NCBI GenBank assembly: GCA_963763085.1
Contig: CAVXNB010000001.1
Span: forward strand, 1 to 64,000
Source of the DNA: CAVXNB01 sp963763085
GTDB taxonomy: Bacteria > Actinomycetota > Acidimicrobiia > Acidimicrobiales > Bog-793
Direction of reading: 5' to 3'
Length of the DNA: 64,000 bases
The translations under genes and the position numbers were made by a program. The notes under the pieces are model-generated. The model ran no database searches. It worked only from the letters and a program-made list of their open reading frames with translations, and had not been told where the DNA came from. This document shows positions 55,325 through 63,999 of this stretch, one piece after another (the stretch's first letter is position 1; every line of letters begins with the position of its first letter).

Positions 55325-56885
55325 GCTGGAGGCCGTAGCGCCGGCGTACGTTCTCGATCACACCGTCCGTCGGCTCGAGGGCGCCCGCCTCCTGCTCGGG
55401 GGCGAGCCGTCAAGGCTTCTGCGGCTGCAGCCGCGCGCTGCAGCCGAGCTCGACCTCTTGCTCCGGGACCGGGCGGGCGAGGAGGGCCCCGGCGTTTCGG
55501 GGCAACTGGACCCGGCCATGGAGGCACTGCTTCGCCGGCTCGTCGACAGCGCGATCGTGCATCCTGTCCCGGTCGGCACGCCGGCGCGGCTCGCCGAGGT
55601 CAGTGTCGTCATTCCCGTGCTCGACGATCCGACGCGGCTCGATCGGCTCCTCGCCGCTCTTGTACCGGACGGCCGTTCGAATGGTCACGACGCAGGTCAT
55701 CGACATGGATCAGTGTCGAAGATCATCGTGGTTGACGATGGCTCAGCTCCTGCCGCCGCCGAGCTGATCGCCAGGGCGGCAAAGTACGCCGGGGCCACGC
55801 TGGTTCGCCATGACCAAGCGCGCGGCCCGGGTAGTGCCCGCAATTCCGGTCTCGCGATGGTTGCGACTCCCCTCGTGGCCTTCGTCGATGTCGACGTGCT
55901 GCCTGACACGACGCTCGACCAAGCGGCCAACCACTGGCTGGCTGCGTTGACGGGCCATTTCGAGGACCCCAGGGTCGCCGCCGTGTCGCCACGGGTCGTC
56001 GCGACGGAACCACCCGACGGCGTAGCGCCCGTACTGCTCGCTTACGAGCGGCGCCACTCGCCGCTCGACCTCGGACCGACGCCCGCGGTGGTCGGTCCGG
56101 GACATCGGGTCCGGTACGTGCCCGCGGCCACGATTGTCGCTCGAACCTCGGTGGTCCGTGAGGTCGGCGCGTTCGATCCCGGCCTGCGCTACGGGGAAGA
56201 TGTCGACCTGGTGTGGCGGATCGTTCAGGCCGGGTGGACCGTTCGTTACGCGCCTTCCGAGAACGTGGGCCACGACGTACGCCCGACTCTGGCCGGAGTC
56301 GCTCGACAGCGCTTCGTCTACGGCAGGTCGGCGGCCGCCCTGGATCGACGCCATCCTGGTGCGGTTCCCGCCTACGAGTGCTCACCTCGGGCCGTCCTGC
56401 TCCTGGCCGCCATTGTCGCGGGACGCCTTCGTCCCCTTCCGCATCGAGCCCGGAAGGCGGCAGGCCTGCTGGCGGTTCTCACGTTCGTCGTGCCTTCGGT
56501 AAGGCTCGCCCGTAAGTTGCGGCGCTCCCGCGTCGCCCACAGTGGGATGCTCGCGGCCGAGTTGATCATCCGCGCCAACATGACGGAAGTGTCACGGTTC
56601 CGTCAAACCATGGGTCGTACTTGGTGGCCGCTCAGTGTGATGTTGCTGGTGACGCTCCGGCGCGACCGCCGCGCGACAGCCCAATGGCTCGGATTCTTGA
56701 TCATGCCGACGGCCATCGAGGCAGTGCGGCAATCGCCGAGTCCCGTTTGCACAATCGCGGAGTGGCTTGGCATTGCGCTGCTCGACGACATGTCCTACGG
56801 AGCCGGCGTCTGGGCGGGTGCCGCAAGAGAGCGGCATTTCCGTCCGTTGCTTCCCGAGATCAAACGGCGAAGCGCCTCCCGGTAG
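55299..56885 (+). CDS. MftF-like GT2 glycosyltransferase
   Basis: About 528 aa if the GTG at 55299 is used, overlapping the nrdJ 3' end by 26 bp. N-terminal part YVLDHTVRRLEGARLLLGG and RLLRLQPRAAAELDLLL is typical of the mycofactocin glycosyltransferase MftF. The GT2 domain follows: EVSVVIPVLDD, VVDDGSAPA, VAFVDVDVLPDTTLD (D-x-D), LRYGEDVDLVWRIVQAGW and HDVRPTLAGVARQRFVYG. C-terminal membrane segments follow. In mycofactocin clusters MftF adds glucose chains to the redox cofactor, but no mftA-E genes are in this window. Confidence 0.8.
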   Translation: MARRAGAPRLEAVAPAYVLDHTVRRLEGARLLLGGEPSRLLRLQPRAAAELDLLLRDRAGEEGPGVSGQLDPAMEALLRRLVDSAIVHPVPVGTPARLAEVSVVIPVLDDPTRLDRLLAALVPDGRSNGHDAGHRHGSVSKIIVVDDGSAPAAAELIARAAKYAGATLVRHDQARGPGSARNSGLAMVATPLVAFVDVDVLPDTTLDQAANHWLAALTGHFEDPRVAAVSPRVVATEPPDGVAPVLLAYERRHSPLDLGPTPAVVGPGHRVRYVPAATIVARTSVVREVGAFDPGLRYGEDVDLVWRIVQAGWTVRYAPSENVGHDVRPTLAGVARQRFVYGRSAAALDRRHPGAVPAYECSPRAVLLLAAIVAGRLRPLPHRARKAAGLLAVLTFVVPSVRLARKLRRSRVAHSGMLAAELIIRANMTEVSRFRQTMGRTWWPLSVMLLVTLRRDRRATAQWLGFLIMPTAIEAVRQSPSPVCTIAEWLGIALLDDMSYGAGVWAGAARERHFRPLLPEIKRRSASR

Positions 56886-56931
56886 CCTCCGGGCCGCTCG
56901 TCGGCACGCTGTTCTGGCAAGCTCGTTGCCA

Positions 56932-57618
56932 ATGGTGACTGCAGGCCGAGGACCAACCGTCGAGCTTTACGTCGAGAGTGGCGCCAAGAGAGTCTTCGCT
57001 TGCGCGCTCGACTGGCCCGGGTGGTGCCGATCCGGGAAGACCGAGGAGATGGCGGTCGCGGCTCTCACGGCCTACGCGCCCCGGTATGCAATTGTCGCAG
57101 CGAGGGCGGGTCTCGCGTTCGACCCCTCGCCCGGCGCCAGGTTCACGGTGCGCGAGCATCTCGCCGGGACGACGACGACCGACTTCGGAGCCCCGGCGGT
57201 CGCGGCTGCGGCGGATCATGCGCCACTGAGCAGCAAGGAGGCGCAGCGGCTGGCCGCGATCCTACGGGCGGCATGGGACGTCCTCGACGACGTCGTCGCG
57301 ACGGCTCCCGCCGAACTGCGCAAAGGGCCTCGGGGTGGCGGACGTGACCGCGACGCCATCGCAGCCCATGTCCTCGATGCCGAGGTCGCCTATGCGCGAA
57401 AGCTCGGTCTCCGCGGGCTTCGTTCGCCTGCGGTCGGCGACGTCGAGGCACGGACGACGATGAGAGACGGCATCGCCGAGGTCATCAGCCGGTCCTCGGA
57501 CGTTACGGCACTGTGGGAGAACGGATGGCTGCCCCGGTACGCGGCGAGGCGCTTGACCTGGCATGTCCTCGATCACGCCTGGGAGATCGAGGATCGAAGC
57601 GCCCCGGCCGGCGTGTAG
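56932..57618 (+). CDS. Conserved protein with C-terminal DinB-like helices
   Basis: 228 aa, ATG at 56932. The N-terminal part is VELYVESGAKRVFACALDWP, GWCRSGKTEEMAVAAL, YAIVAARAGLAFD. The second part holds LSSKEAQRLAAILRAAWDVLDD, DRDAIAAHVLDAEVAYARKL and RRLTWHVLDHAWEIEDR, with His residues spaced as in DinB four-helix proteins. Metal binding is possible. Function is unknown. Confidence 0.7.
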   Translation: MVTAGRGPTVELYVESGAKRVFACALDWPGWCRSGKTEEMAVAALTAYAPRYAIVAARAGLAFDPSPGARFTVREHLAGTTTTDFGAPAVAAAADHAPLSSKEAQRLAAILRAAWDVLDDVVATAPAELRKGPRGGGRDRDAIAAHVLDAEVAYARKLGLRGLRSPAVGDVEARTTMRDGIAEVISRSSDVTALWENGWLPRYAARRLTWHVLDHAWEIEDRSAPAGV

Positions 57619-57638
57619 GGATCCGTCCTTCGAGGGCT

Positions 57639-57881
57639 CTATTGCTGGTAGCGCTCCACGACGTCGGGAGACCGCGTGTGGGTGCTGTTGAGGTCCTGAC
57701 CGAACTCTCGACGCGCCTGCCTCTGACGGAGAAGGTCCCAATACTGGTCGAGCGCGACCTGGATCTGTTGCAGCCGCTCCTCCTGCTCGGGAGTGGCTCG
57801 GACGCCGATGTGGCCCTCCTCGAGCTCGCGCTCCTCTGCGACGAGCTTCGAGATGTGCTCGTGCAGCTCTTGGTCATCCAT
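57639..57881 (-). CDS. DUF2630 protein
   Basis: 80 aa after AAAGGAGGCACC. MDDQELHEHISKLVAEEREL, then LDQYWDLLRQRQARREFGQD and SPDVVERYQQ match DUF2630, a short helical family restricted to actinobacteria. Function unknown. Confidence 0.88.
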   Translation of the reverse strand: MDDQELHEHISKLVAEERELEEGHIGVRATPEQEERLQQIQVALDQYWDLLRQRQARREFGQDLNSTHTRSPDVVERYQQ

Positions 57882-57906
57882 CTGGTGCCTCCTTTGTAGG
57901 TCTGGA

Positions 57907-58845
57907 TCAATCCTCGAGGATCGGCGCGACTTCCTCGGCAATGAAGCGCAGGTGGTCGAGGTCGGCGAGGTCGAGGATTTGAAGATAGATACAGCTTGCG
58001 CCTGTCTCGCCGTAGGTCCGAAGACGCGTCGCAACCTCGGCGGCGGTTCCGGCGGCGCCGTTCTCACGTAACTCGTCGACTTCCCGCCCGATCGCGGCCG
58101 CACGCCGGGAGATATCCTCCTCGTCACGCCCGGCGCAAACGACGAGCGCAGCTGACCTCCGGACCGTTGACGGGTCTCGCCCGATCCGCTCGCATGCGGC
58201 GTCGAGCCCGGAATAGACGGCAGCGGTCTCATCGAGAGAAGCAAACGCGACGTTGCACTCGTCCGCAAAGCGGGCCGCAAGGTCGGGTGTCCGTCTCGTG
58301 CCCTTTCCTCCGACGATGATCGGCGGTCGTGGCGACTGTGCCGGCTTGGGCAGCCCAGGGTTGTTCACGAGCTGGTAGTACTCGCCGGAAAAAGAGAACT
58401 GATCGTTCTCGGGCGTGCCCCACATCCCGGTCACGATCTCGAGTTGTTCCTCGAGGCGGTCGAAGCGCTCGCCGATCGAGGGTGGGAACGGAATCCCAAA
58501 GGCTCGGTGCTCGTCTTCGAACCACCCCGCACCGAGTCCGAGCTCGATACGACCGCCGCTCATAGCGTCGACCTGGGCGACGATGACAGCAAGCCGGCCG
58601 GGCAACCGGAACGGAGCGGCCGTGAGCAAGGTGCCGAGACGAATGTGGGTGGTGTCGCGTGCCAAGCCCGCGAGCGTGATCCAGGCATCGGTTGGACCGG
58701 GACGCGGGTCGCCCCCGCCCATGCGGAGGTAGTGGTCCGAGCGGAAGAAGGCGTCAAAGCCCAGCTCCTCGGCGCAGCGGGCGACGGCGAGCAGTTGGTC
58801 GTAGGACGCACCCTGCTGCGGTTCGGTGAAGATCCGGAGTTTCAC
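57907..58845 (-). CDS. LLM-class (F420-dependent type) oxidoreductase
   Basis: 312 aa. Luciferase barrel with LRIFTEPQQGASYDQLLAVA, EELGFDAFFRSDHYLRMGGG, IRLGTLLTAAPFRLPGRLAV, DAMSGGRIELGLGAGWFEDE and PPIIVGGKGTRRTPDLAARF. This fits the actinobacterial F420-dependent TIGR03560-like group. The reaction is not known. Same strand as DUF2630, 25 bp upstream of it. Confidence 0.88.
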   Translation of the reverse strand: MKLRIFTEPQQGASYDQLLAVARCAEELGFDAFFRSDHYLRMGGGDPRPGPTDAWITLAGLARDTTHIRLGTLLTAAPFRLPGRLAVIVAQVDAMSGGRIELGLGAGWFEDEHRAFGIPFPPSIGERFDRLEEQLEIVTGMWGTPENDQFSFSGEYYQLVNNPGLPKPAQSPRPPIIVGGKGTRRTPDLAARFADECNVAFASLDETAAVYSGLDAACERIGRDPSTVRRSAALVVCAGRDEEDISRRAAAIGREVDELRENGAAGTAAEVATRLRTYGETGASCIYLQILDLADLDHLRFIAEEVAPILED

Positions 58846-58903
58846 GCTCCCGTCCTACCACGCCGAGGCCGGCGCCAGAAACCTACGCGTAGCATGAGCC
58901 GTC

Positions 58904-60544
58904 GTGAGACGGCGGGACTTCCTGAAGCTTGCGGGTGGCGCGGCCGCCGGAGCGGCCGTCCTCGGCTCCTGCAGCTCGAACCACAGTTCAAGCAGCACTT
59001 CCACCACCACGGAGAGCACAACTCCCGCCACGACCTCCACGACGACGACCCCGAATTCGACAACGACATCGACCGTGACCCCTGCGACTCGGCCGACGGC
59101 CGCAGACTGGGAGTCACTGTCGCGCTCGCTGCAGGGCCGGCTCGTGCGACCCTCCAGCCCCAGCTACGCCGTCGACGTCGAGTCCTACAATCCGATCTTC
59201 GACGGGGCGCACCCTAAAGCCATCGCTTACTGCGCCTCAGCGGCCGACGTCGCGTCCGCCATCCGGTTCGCCCGCCAGCACGATATCCAGTTGTCGGTAC
59301 GGTCGGGTGGGCACAGTTACGGAGGCTGGTCAACGGGGCCTGGCCTCGTCATAGACGTCTCGCCCATGAACCAGGTCCATGTGAACGCGGCGAGCGGGCT
59401 GGCAACTGTCGGATCGGGGACACGGCTGATCGACCTGTATGCGGCTCTGGCGCCGCACAACCTCGCCGTGCCGGGGGGATCGTGCCCGAGTGTGGGGATC
59501 GCCGGCCTGACGCTGGGCGGGGGATTCGGTGTGCTCGGGCGAAAGCTAGGGCTAACCTGCGACAGCCTCCAGAGTGCCCAGGTAGTGCTCGCGTCCGGCA
59601 CGACGGTCACCTGCGACGAAGGACATCATTCCGATCTTTTCTGGGCGTTGCGGGGCGGGGGCGGCGGGAGTTTCGGGGTCGTGACGAGCTTCACCTTCGT
59701 CACGCACCCGCTCGGGCCGGTTGGTTCACTGGGTTTGTTCACTCTCGTCTGGCCTTGGTCCGCCGCATCGGCGGTCACCGAGGCCTGGCAGTCCTGGGCG
59801 CCCGAGGCGCCCGACGCGCTCTGGTCGAACTGCCTGCTCGTCGCGAGCCAGTCGACTCCCTCCGGCGACGCGGCCGCCGCCCGCGTCACGGGCGTCTACC
59901 TTGGTGCGCAGTCGAACCTCCAGGTGCTCGTCGACGCGCTCGTCAGCGAGGTGGGCACGAGCCCGTTCACGAACTTCGTCGGATCAGCCGGCTACCTCGA
60001 CACGATGCAGATCGAGGGCGGCTGCGAAGGCGACTCGATCGCCGCGTGCCATCTGCCGAGCCAGAACCCGGCTGGCAGGCTGACCCGGGCACCGTTCGTG
60101 GCCAAGTCGAACATCATCGACAGCAAGCTGTCCCGCAGCGGCATCTCGGCGTTGCTGGCCGCCGTCGAGCAGCGCCAGTCCTCGCCCGTGCTCTCCGGGG
60201 GAGGCGTGGTGCTCGACGCCTCGGGCGGGGTTATCAACCGTGTCGCCCCGGATGCGACGGCCTACGTCCACCGCCGAGCGCTCGCCACCCTCCAGTACAG
60301 CGCCAACTGGACCGTTACCTCACCGGCGTCGCTTGTCGAGGCCAATCGTGCGTGGATCAAGGCGGCTTGGGAGTCGATGCAGCCCTTTGTCTCGAGCGGT
60401 GCCTACTCGAACTATGCCGATCCGGATCTCGTGGGCTGGCAGCAGGCCTACTACGGGTCCAACTTCGCGCGGCTTACGAGGGTGAAGAGCGTCTACGACC
60501 CGGAGAACGTGTTCCACTTTCCTCAGTCCATCCCGCCTGGGTGA
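58904..60544 (+). CDS. Secreted bicovalent-FAD (BBE-type) oxidase
   Basis: 546 aa. A twin-arginine-like signal (MRRRDFLKLAGGAAAGAAV) ends with LGSC, so a lipid anchor is possible. A Ser/Thr-rich linker of about 50 residues follows. The FAD domain has H137 in VRSGGHSYGG (8-alpha attachment) and C194 in GGSCPSVGIAGLTLGGGFG (6-S attachment), so both covalent FAD sites are present. The C-terminal BBE motif is YSNYADPDLVGWQQAYYGSN. Family members oxidise carbohydrates or alkaloids; substrate unknown. Confidence 0.92.
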   Translation: MRRRDFLKLAGGAAAGAAVLGSCSSNHSSSSTSTTTESTTPATTSTTTTPNSTTTSTVTPATRPTAADWESLSRSLQGRLVRPSSPSYAVDVESYNPIFDGAHPKAIAYCASAADVASAIRFARQHDIQLSVRSGGHSYGGWSTGPGLVIDVSPMNQVHVNAASGLATVGSGTRLIDLYAALAPHNLAVPGGSCPSVGIAGLTLGGGFGVLGRKLGLTCDSLQSAQVVLASGTTVTCDEGHHSDLFWALRGGGGGSFGVVTSFTFVTHPLGPVGSLGLFTLVWPWSAASAVTEAWQSWAPEAPDALWSNCLLVASQSTPSGDAAAARVTGVYLGAQSNLQVLVDALVSEVGTSPFTNFVGSAGYLDTMQIEGGCEGDSIAACHLPSQNPAGRLTRAPFVAKSNIIDSKLSRSGISALLAAVEQRQSSPVLSGGGVVLDASGGVINRVAPDATAYVHRRALATLQYSANWTVTSPASLVEANRAWIKAAWESMQPFVSSGAYSNYADPDLVGWQQAYYGSNFARLTRVKSVYDPENVFHFPQSIPPG

Positions 60545-60567
60545 CCCGACGCGCGAGTCGACCGGCG

Positions 60568-61680
60568 CTATTCGAGAACGCGCAGGCAGAGGATTGGCGG
60601 CAGGTACGCGGTGACGAGTCGCCACGACTCGGCACCATCGACCGACGCGAAGATGTGGCCGGACTTGGCACCGAAGGCGAGCGGGAAGGGCAGGCTCTCT
60701 CCGACGTCGAACGCATCCCGAAGGACAGTCATGTTGGCATTGGTCGAGGGAAGGCCCGAGCCCATGGCCTCCCAGGTGCTCCCGGCGTCCATCGTCCGGT
60801 AAACACGACAGCGCCCGTCCGGCGTGCAGCGGTAGGTATCGGACTGGAGGGGGACGACGTAGGCGGTGTCGGGCTCCTCGGGATGCGAGACGACCGGGAA
60901 GCCGAAGTCGGACGGGACGCCGTCCGGCTCGCCTGGGTGGCCGACCGACACCCAGTGGTCGCCGGCATCCTCGGTTCGGTAGATGCCCCAATGGTTCTGA
61001 GCCCAGAGGACGTCGGGGTTGACGGCGTCGACGGCGAGCTTGTGCACGCACTGGCCGTGCTCGGGATAGTGCTCGGGCAGGAATCGCGCCTCGATTCCAT
61101 CGTTGCGCGCCGCCCAGGTTGCGCCTCCGTCGTCAGAGCGGTACACCCCGCCGGCGGAAACGGCAACGATGATCCGGTCCGGTCGCTCGGGGTGGGTGAC
61201 CACTGTGTGAAGCGCCAGGCCGCCGAAGCCCGGTTCCCAGCTCTCGCGGTCCGGGTGGTCCCAGAGGCCGCGCACGAGCTCGAAAGTGTCCCCACGGTCG
61301 TCTGAGCGGAACAGCGCCGCCGGTTCCACGCCCGCCCAGACTGTGTCCGGCGCGTTGGGTCTGCGGTCGACGTGGAGCTGCCAGATCGAGGCGAGCACCG
61401 CGCCGGTGTCGGCCGGGAACGCCACGGGGCGGGTGCCGGGCTCGTCCCACGTGACCCCGCCGTCCTCGCTGACGCGGACGTTAGGCCCGAAGTGCGAGTC
61501 GGTAGAGGAGGCGAGATATCGGCCGGGCAGCTGCGCGAACGCGAGCACGAGGTCTCCGGCAAGAAACGGGCCGTCGACGACACCGTCACTGACAAAGAAC
61601 AGCCCTTTCGTCGTGCCGACCGCCAAGGCGAGATGATCGACGGCTCGGGCGCGGAAGGTCGAGGACATCAGAGAAGTCAC
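60568..61680 (-). CDS. BNR/Asp-box repeat protein (sortilin-like propeller)
   Basis: 370 aa. Repeated Asp boxes: SEDGGVTWDEP, SDDRGDTFELV, SDDGGATWAAR, TEDAGDHWVSV, TMDAGSTWEAM and SVDGAESWRLV, each S/T-x-D-x-G-x-T/S-W, spaced as propeller blades. No signal peptide is seen. Related to exo-sialidase-like and plant photosystem-assembly propellers; catalytic residues were not identified, so a binding role is as likely. Confidence 0.85.
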   Translation of the reverse strand: MTSLMSSTFRARAVDHLALAVGTTKGLFFVSDGVVDGPFLAGDLVLAFAQLPGRYLASSTDSHFGPNVRVSEDGGVTWDEPGTRPVAFPADTGAVLASIWQLHVDRRPNAPDTVWAGVEPAALFRSDDRGDTFELVRGLWDHPDRESWEPGFGGLALHTVVTHPERPDRIIVAVSAGGVYRSDDGGATWAARNDGIEARFLPEHYPEHGQCVHKLAVDAVNPDVLWAQNHWGIYRTEDAGDHWVSVGHPGEPDGVPSDFGFPVVSHPEEPDTAYVVPLQSDTYRCTPDGRCRVYRTMDAGSTWEAMGSGLPSTNANMTVLRDAFDVGESLPFPLAFGAKSGHIFASVDGAESWRLVTAYLPPILCLRVLE

Positions 61681-61757
61681 TGCAAGAGTATGTACCCGAT
61701 CAGGGGACTCATGCAGCGTGCCCGCAAGTTCGCCGCCGGGTCGGTGAAAGGTACCGT

Positions 61758-62147
61758 GTGGGCGTGGTCTCGGTGGTCGAGGGAATCGTGGTACACGGCG
61801 ACGAGCGTGGGCGCAAGCTGGGCTTCCCGACTGCGAACCTCGCGATCGGTGCTGACGTGGGCCTTGCCGACGGCGTCTATGCCGGTGTCGTGGAGCTCGC
61901 GGAGGGAACTCACTATGTCGCCGCGATCTCCGTTGGTCGCCGACCCCAGTACTACCCGGCCGGTGAACGCCTTCTCGAGGCGCATCTGCTGGACTTCGAT
62001 GGGGCGGCGCGCGGCGAGCTGTACGGCGAGAGGATCAGGGTCAGGGTGGGGGAGCTGGTGCGGGAACAGCGCAGTTTCGGGAGCGAAGGCGAGCTGGTCG
62101 AGCAGATCGCCCGCGACGTCGAGCACGTCCGGGCCTTTCCGGTCTGA
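61758..62147 (+). CDS. Single-domain riboflavin kinase
   Basis: 129 aa, GTG start. Matches the C-terminal flavokinase domain of RibF: VVEGIVVHGDERGRKLGFPT, ANLAIGADVGLADGVYAGVV, AAISVGRRPQYYPAGERLLE, AHLLDFDGAARGELYGERIR. The signature GFPTAN is intact. The FAD-synthetase domain normally fused at the N-terminus is absent. Makes FMN from riboflavin and ATP. Confidence 0.85.
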   Translation: MGVVSVVEGIVVHGDERGRKLGFPTANLAIGADVGLADGVYAGVVELAEGTHYVAAISVGRRPQYYPAGERLLEAHLLDFDGAARGELYGERIRVRVGELVREQRSFGSEGELVEQIARDVEHVRAFPV

Positions 62148-62155
62148 ATTCGGGC

Positions 62156-62647
62156 TCAAGGTAGGCCGGGGACGTTCGGGTCGACGTTGAGCACGCCCGC
62201 AAGGCCGCCCGAGGTCCGGAACGTGTAGCTCTGCGAACGCGGCGTCGGGATCGAGAAGGTTCCTCCTGGGGGGATGATCTCGGACTGGCCCGGGGAATTC
62301 GTGAAGATGATGCGCTGCGGGCGATCGGTGAGGTTAGTCCATACGACCGGGATTCCCTGCGTTGCGAGCAACAACGACGGGTGAATTCCTGATGGAGTGA
62401 TGAGGATCTGCTGGCCCGCCTGGCTGGCGCCGGTGACCAGATCGGGCGCTTGACCGTGAATCTCCGTCGGGATCCTGACGTGCCGGTTGTCGATCGTGAC
62501 GTAGGAGATCTTCTTGTGCGCCGGACGAGTTGTCGAAGGCGTGTACGTGGACGACGTGCTTTGGCAGGCAGCGCCCAACAGCGCCAGGCCGGCGACGACG
62601 ATCGCCACTCGGGCTCGCCTCCCCGGTCGCAGCTCGGGCGCCTTCAC
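62156..62647 (-). CDS. Cupredoxin-like lipoprotein
   Basis: 163 aa, GTG start overlapping the sortase-like stop (GTGA). Lipoprotein signal RRARVAIVVAGLALLGAAC with the lipid Cys near 30. The mature part has a cupredoxin pattern: GIHPSLLLATQGIPVVWTNL, TDRPQRIIFTNSPGQSEIIP, PGGTFSIPTPRSQSYTF. The expected Cys/His/Met copper set is incomplete. Last gene of the surface module. Confidence 0.7.
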   Translation of the reverse strand: MKAPELRPGRRARVAIVVAGLALLGAACQSTSSTYTPSTTRPAHKKISYVTIDNRHVRIPTEIHGQAPDLVTGASQAGQQILITPSGIHPSLLLATQGIPVVWTNLTDRPQRIIFTNSPGQSEIIPPGGTFSIPTPRSQSYTFRTSGGLAGVLNVDPNVPGLP

Positions 62648-63547
62648 AGCGTCGCCGGTAGGAGCGCGGCGATGTTCTCGAAACACACCACCGCCAACGC
62701 CAGCAAAAGTGGTGCCGCCAGGATGTAGACGGCCCAGAAGCGGCGCCAGCGTCGGTAGACGAGGAGCGTCCCGATCGCGACCGCAACAAAACCCTCCCCT
62801 GCAAGCAACGCCGGCGTGCTCGCCGTTGGATCCCCCTGCAAGCCGAAGTGCGAGGGCGGAGGAGCGACCGCGTAGGGCGGGACGACGGCGACCGGCCGGC
62901 CGACGAGCTTCGCGATCGCGACGAGCAGACCTGATGCCGCGATGGGCGGGTTGGACGTCACCAAGGTGAGTGTGGCCGCCGTCGTTGCGCCGATGGGCTC
63001 GAACTGCCCGACCGAGATCGTCTCGACCTTCGTAACCCGGTAGGTGAAGCTGCCGAGCCCGCCCGTCACACGCACGAGTGTTCCCTCCCGGAGCGTGCCA
63101 AGGTCGGCGAAGGGCGCGCCGAACGTCGCCGCGCCGGCCGGCGATGACGGTGTTGCCGGCCGTTCCCGGCGGGGCCGCGCCGAGCATCAGCCCAGGGCCG
63201 TTTTCGAGGTCGCGGGCATCGGTGCCCTGCACGACGACCTGCTTCAGGTGCAGGGCAGGGATCTCGAGGAGGGCAACCGGCTGGCCGGGAGCCGGGACTT
63301 TGCCGGTCAGCGCCGCGAGACCGGCAGATCCCACCAGCCCCGAGGCTAGATGCTGCTGAGCACGTGCGGCTTGCAGGTTGGTGAAACCGAACAGGTAGCC
63401 GGCGAAGAGCAGCACTAGAACGGCCAAAGCTCCCAAGACTGCAGCGGCGCCGCGGAGCCAGCTGCCCATCGTCGTCCTGACGCGCTCCTGCGGCTCGGCG
63501 GCCGGAACGGTCGTCACGACGTGATCCGCGAGCAGGACGGCCGTCAT
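62644..63547 (-). pseudogene. Sortase-like membrane protein lacking the catalytic triad, one frameshift
   Basis: A TM helix (GAAAVLGALAVLVLLFAGYLF) is followed by a sortase barrel: PAPGQPVALLEIPALHLKQV, LENGPGLMLGAAPPGTAGNT, VIAGRR. One extra base near 63140 breaks the frame; removing it gives ATFGAPFADLGTLREGTLVR and the frame to 62644. The His of AGHR is Arg, the Cys of the TLxTC motif is Ser (TLTLVTSNPP), and the Arg strand is absent. Two C-terminal helices follow. A scaffold or substrate-binding role is more likely than transpeptidation. Confidence 0.75.
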
Positions 63548-63999
63548 ATCTCCCGACCAGGTCTCAGCTTCCGGCGCCTGGCCACGAGCAGCAGGACCGA
63601 GGCGGCGAGAAGGGCGAGCGCGCCCGCCCAGAAGACGCCCGGGAGCAGTAGGACGGCCGGGGTGCCCGCCAGGGCCACGCTTTCGAGCGGGATGGCCGAC
63701 GGGCCTGTCCGCCGCGCCGGACGAGGTCGGCTGTGGACGTGCCCATGCCCGTGTCTATTGGTGCCGGTGTGCGCCGGGTCCGGCTTGGGCGCCGGCGGCG
63801 TCGTGGTCGGCGTCGGCGGCGTCGTGGTCGGCGGGGGCGGGGTCGTGGTCGGCGGCGGCGCCGGCGTAGTCGTCGGAGGGGTCGTGGTCGGCGGCGGCGT
63901 CGGAGGCGGGGTAACCGGTGGCGTCTCGAGCTTGATCGCACCGGCGAGGTCTGCCCTCGCGGTCGCGGCGAGCTTTGCAGGCAGACGTACGTAGCCGTC
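63544..63999 (-). CDS. Surface protein with Pro/Thr-rich stalk and C-terminal membrane helix, 5' end beyond window
   Basis: The last 151 residues are visible. LPAKLAATARADLAGAIKLE is followed by a long Pro/Thr stalk (TPPPTTTPP-type repeats), a His/Arg segment (NRHGHGHVHSRPRPARR), a TM helix (GVFWAGALALLAASVLLLVA) and a basic tail RRRKLRPGREI. This is the layout of a wall-spanning anchored protein. There is no LPxTG. Its stop overlaps the sortase-like start (ATGA). Confidence 0.75.
   Translation of the reverse strand, partial: DGYVRLPAKLAATARADLAGAIKLETPPVTPPPTPPPTTTPPTTTPAPPPTTTPPPPTTTPPTPTTTPPAPKPDPAHTGTNRHGHGHVHSRPRPARRTGPSAIPLESVALAGTPAVLLLPGVFWAGALALLAASVLLLVARRRKLRPGREI

Noticed and set aside
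63564..63941. Long Arg/Pro-rich and Gly/Val-rich frames on both strands near the right edge
   Set aside because: They are shadows of the Pro/Thr-rich stalk of the surface-protein gene.
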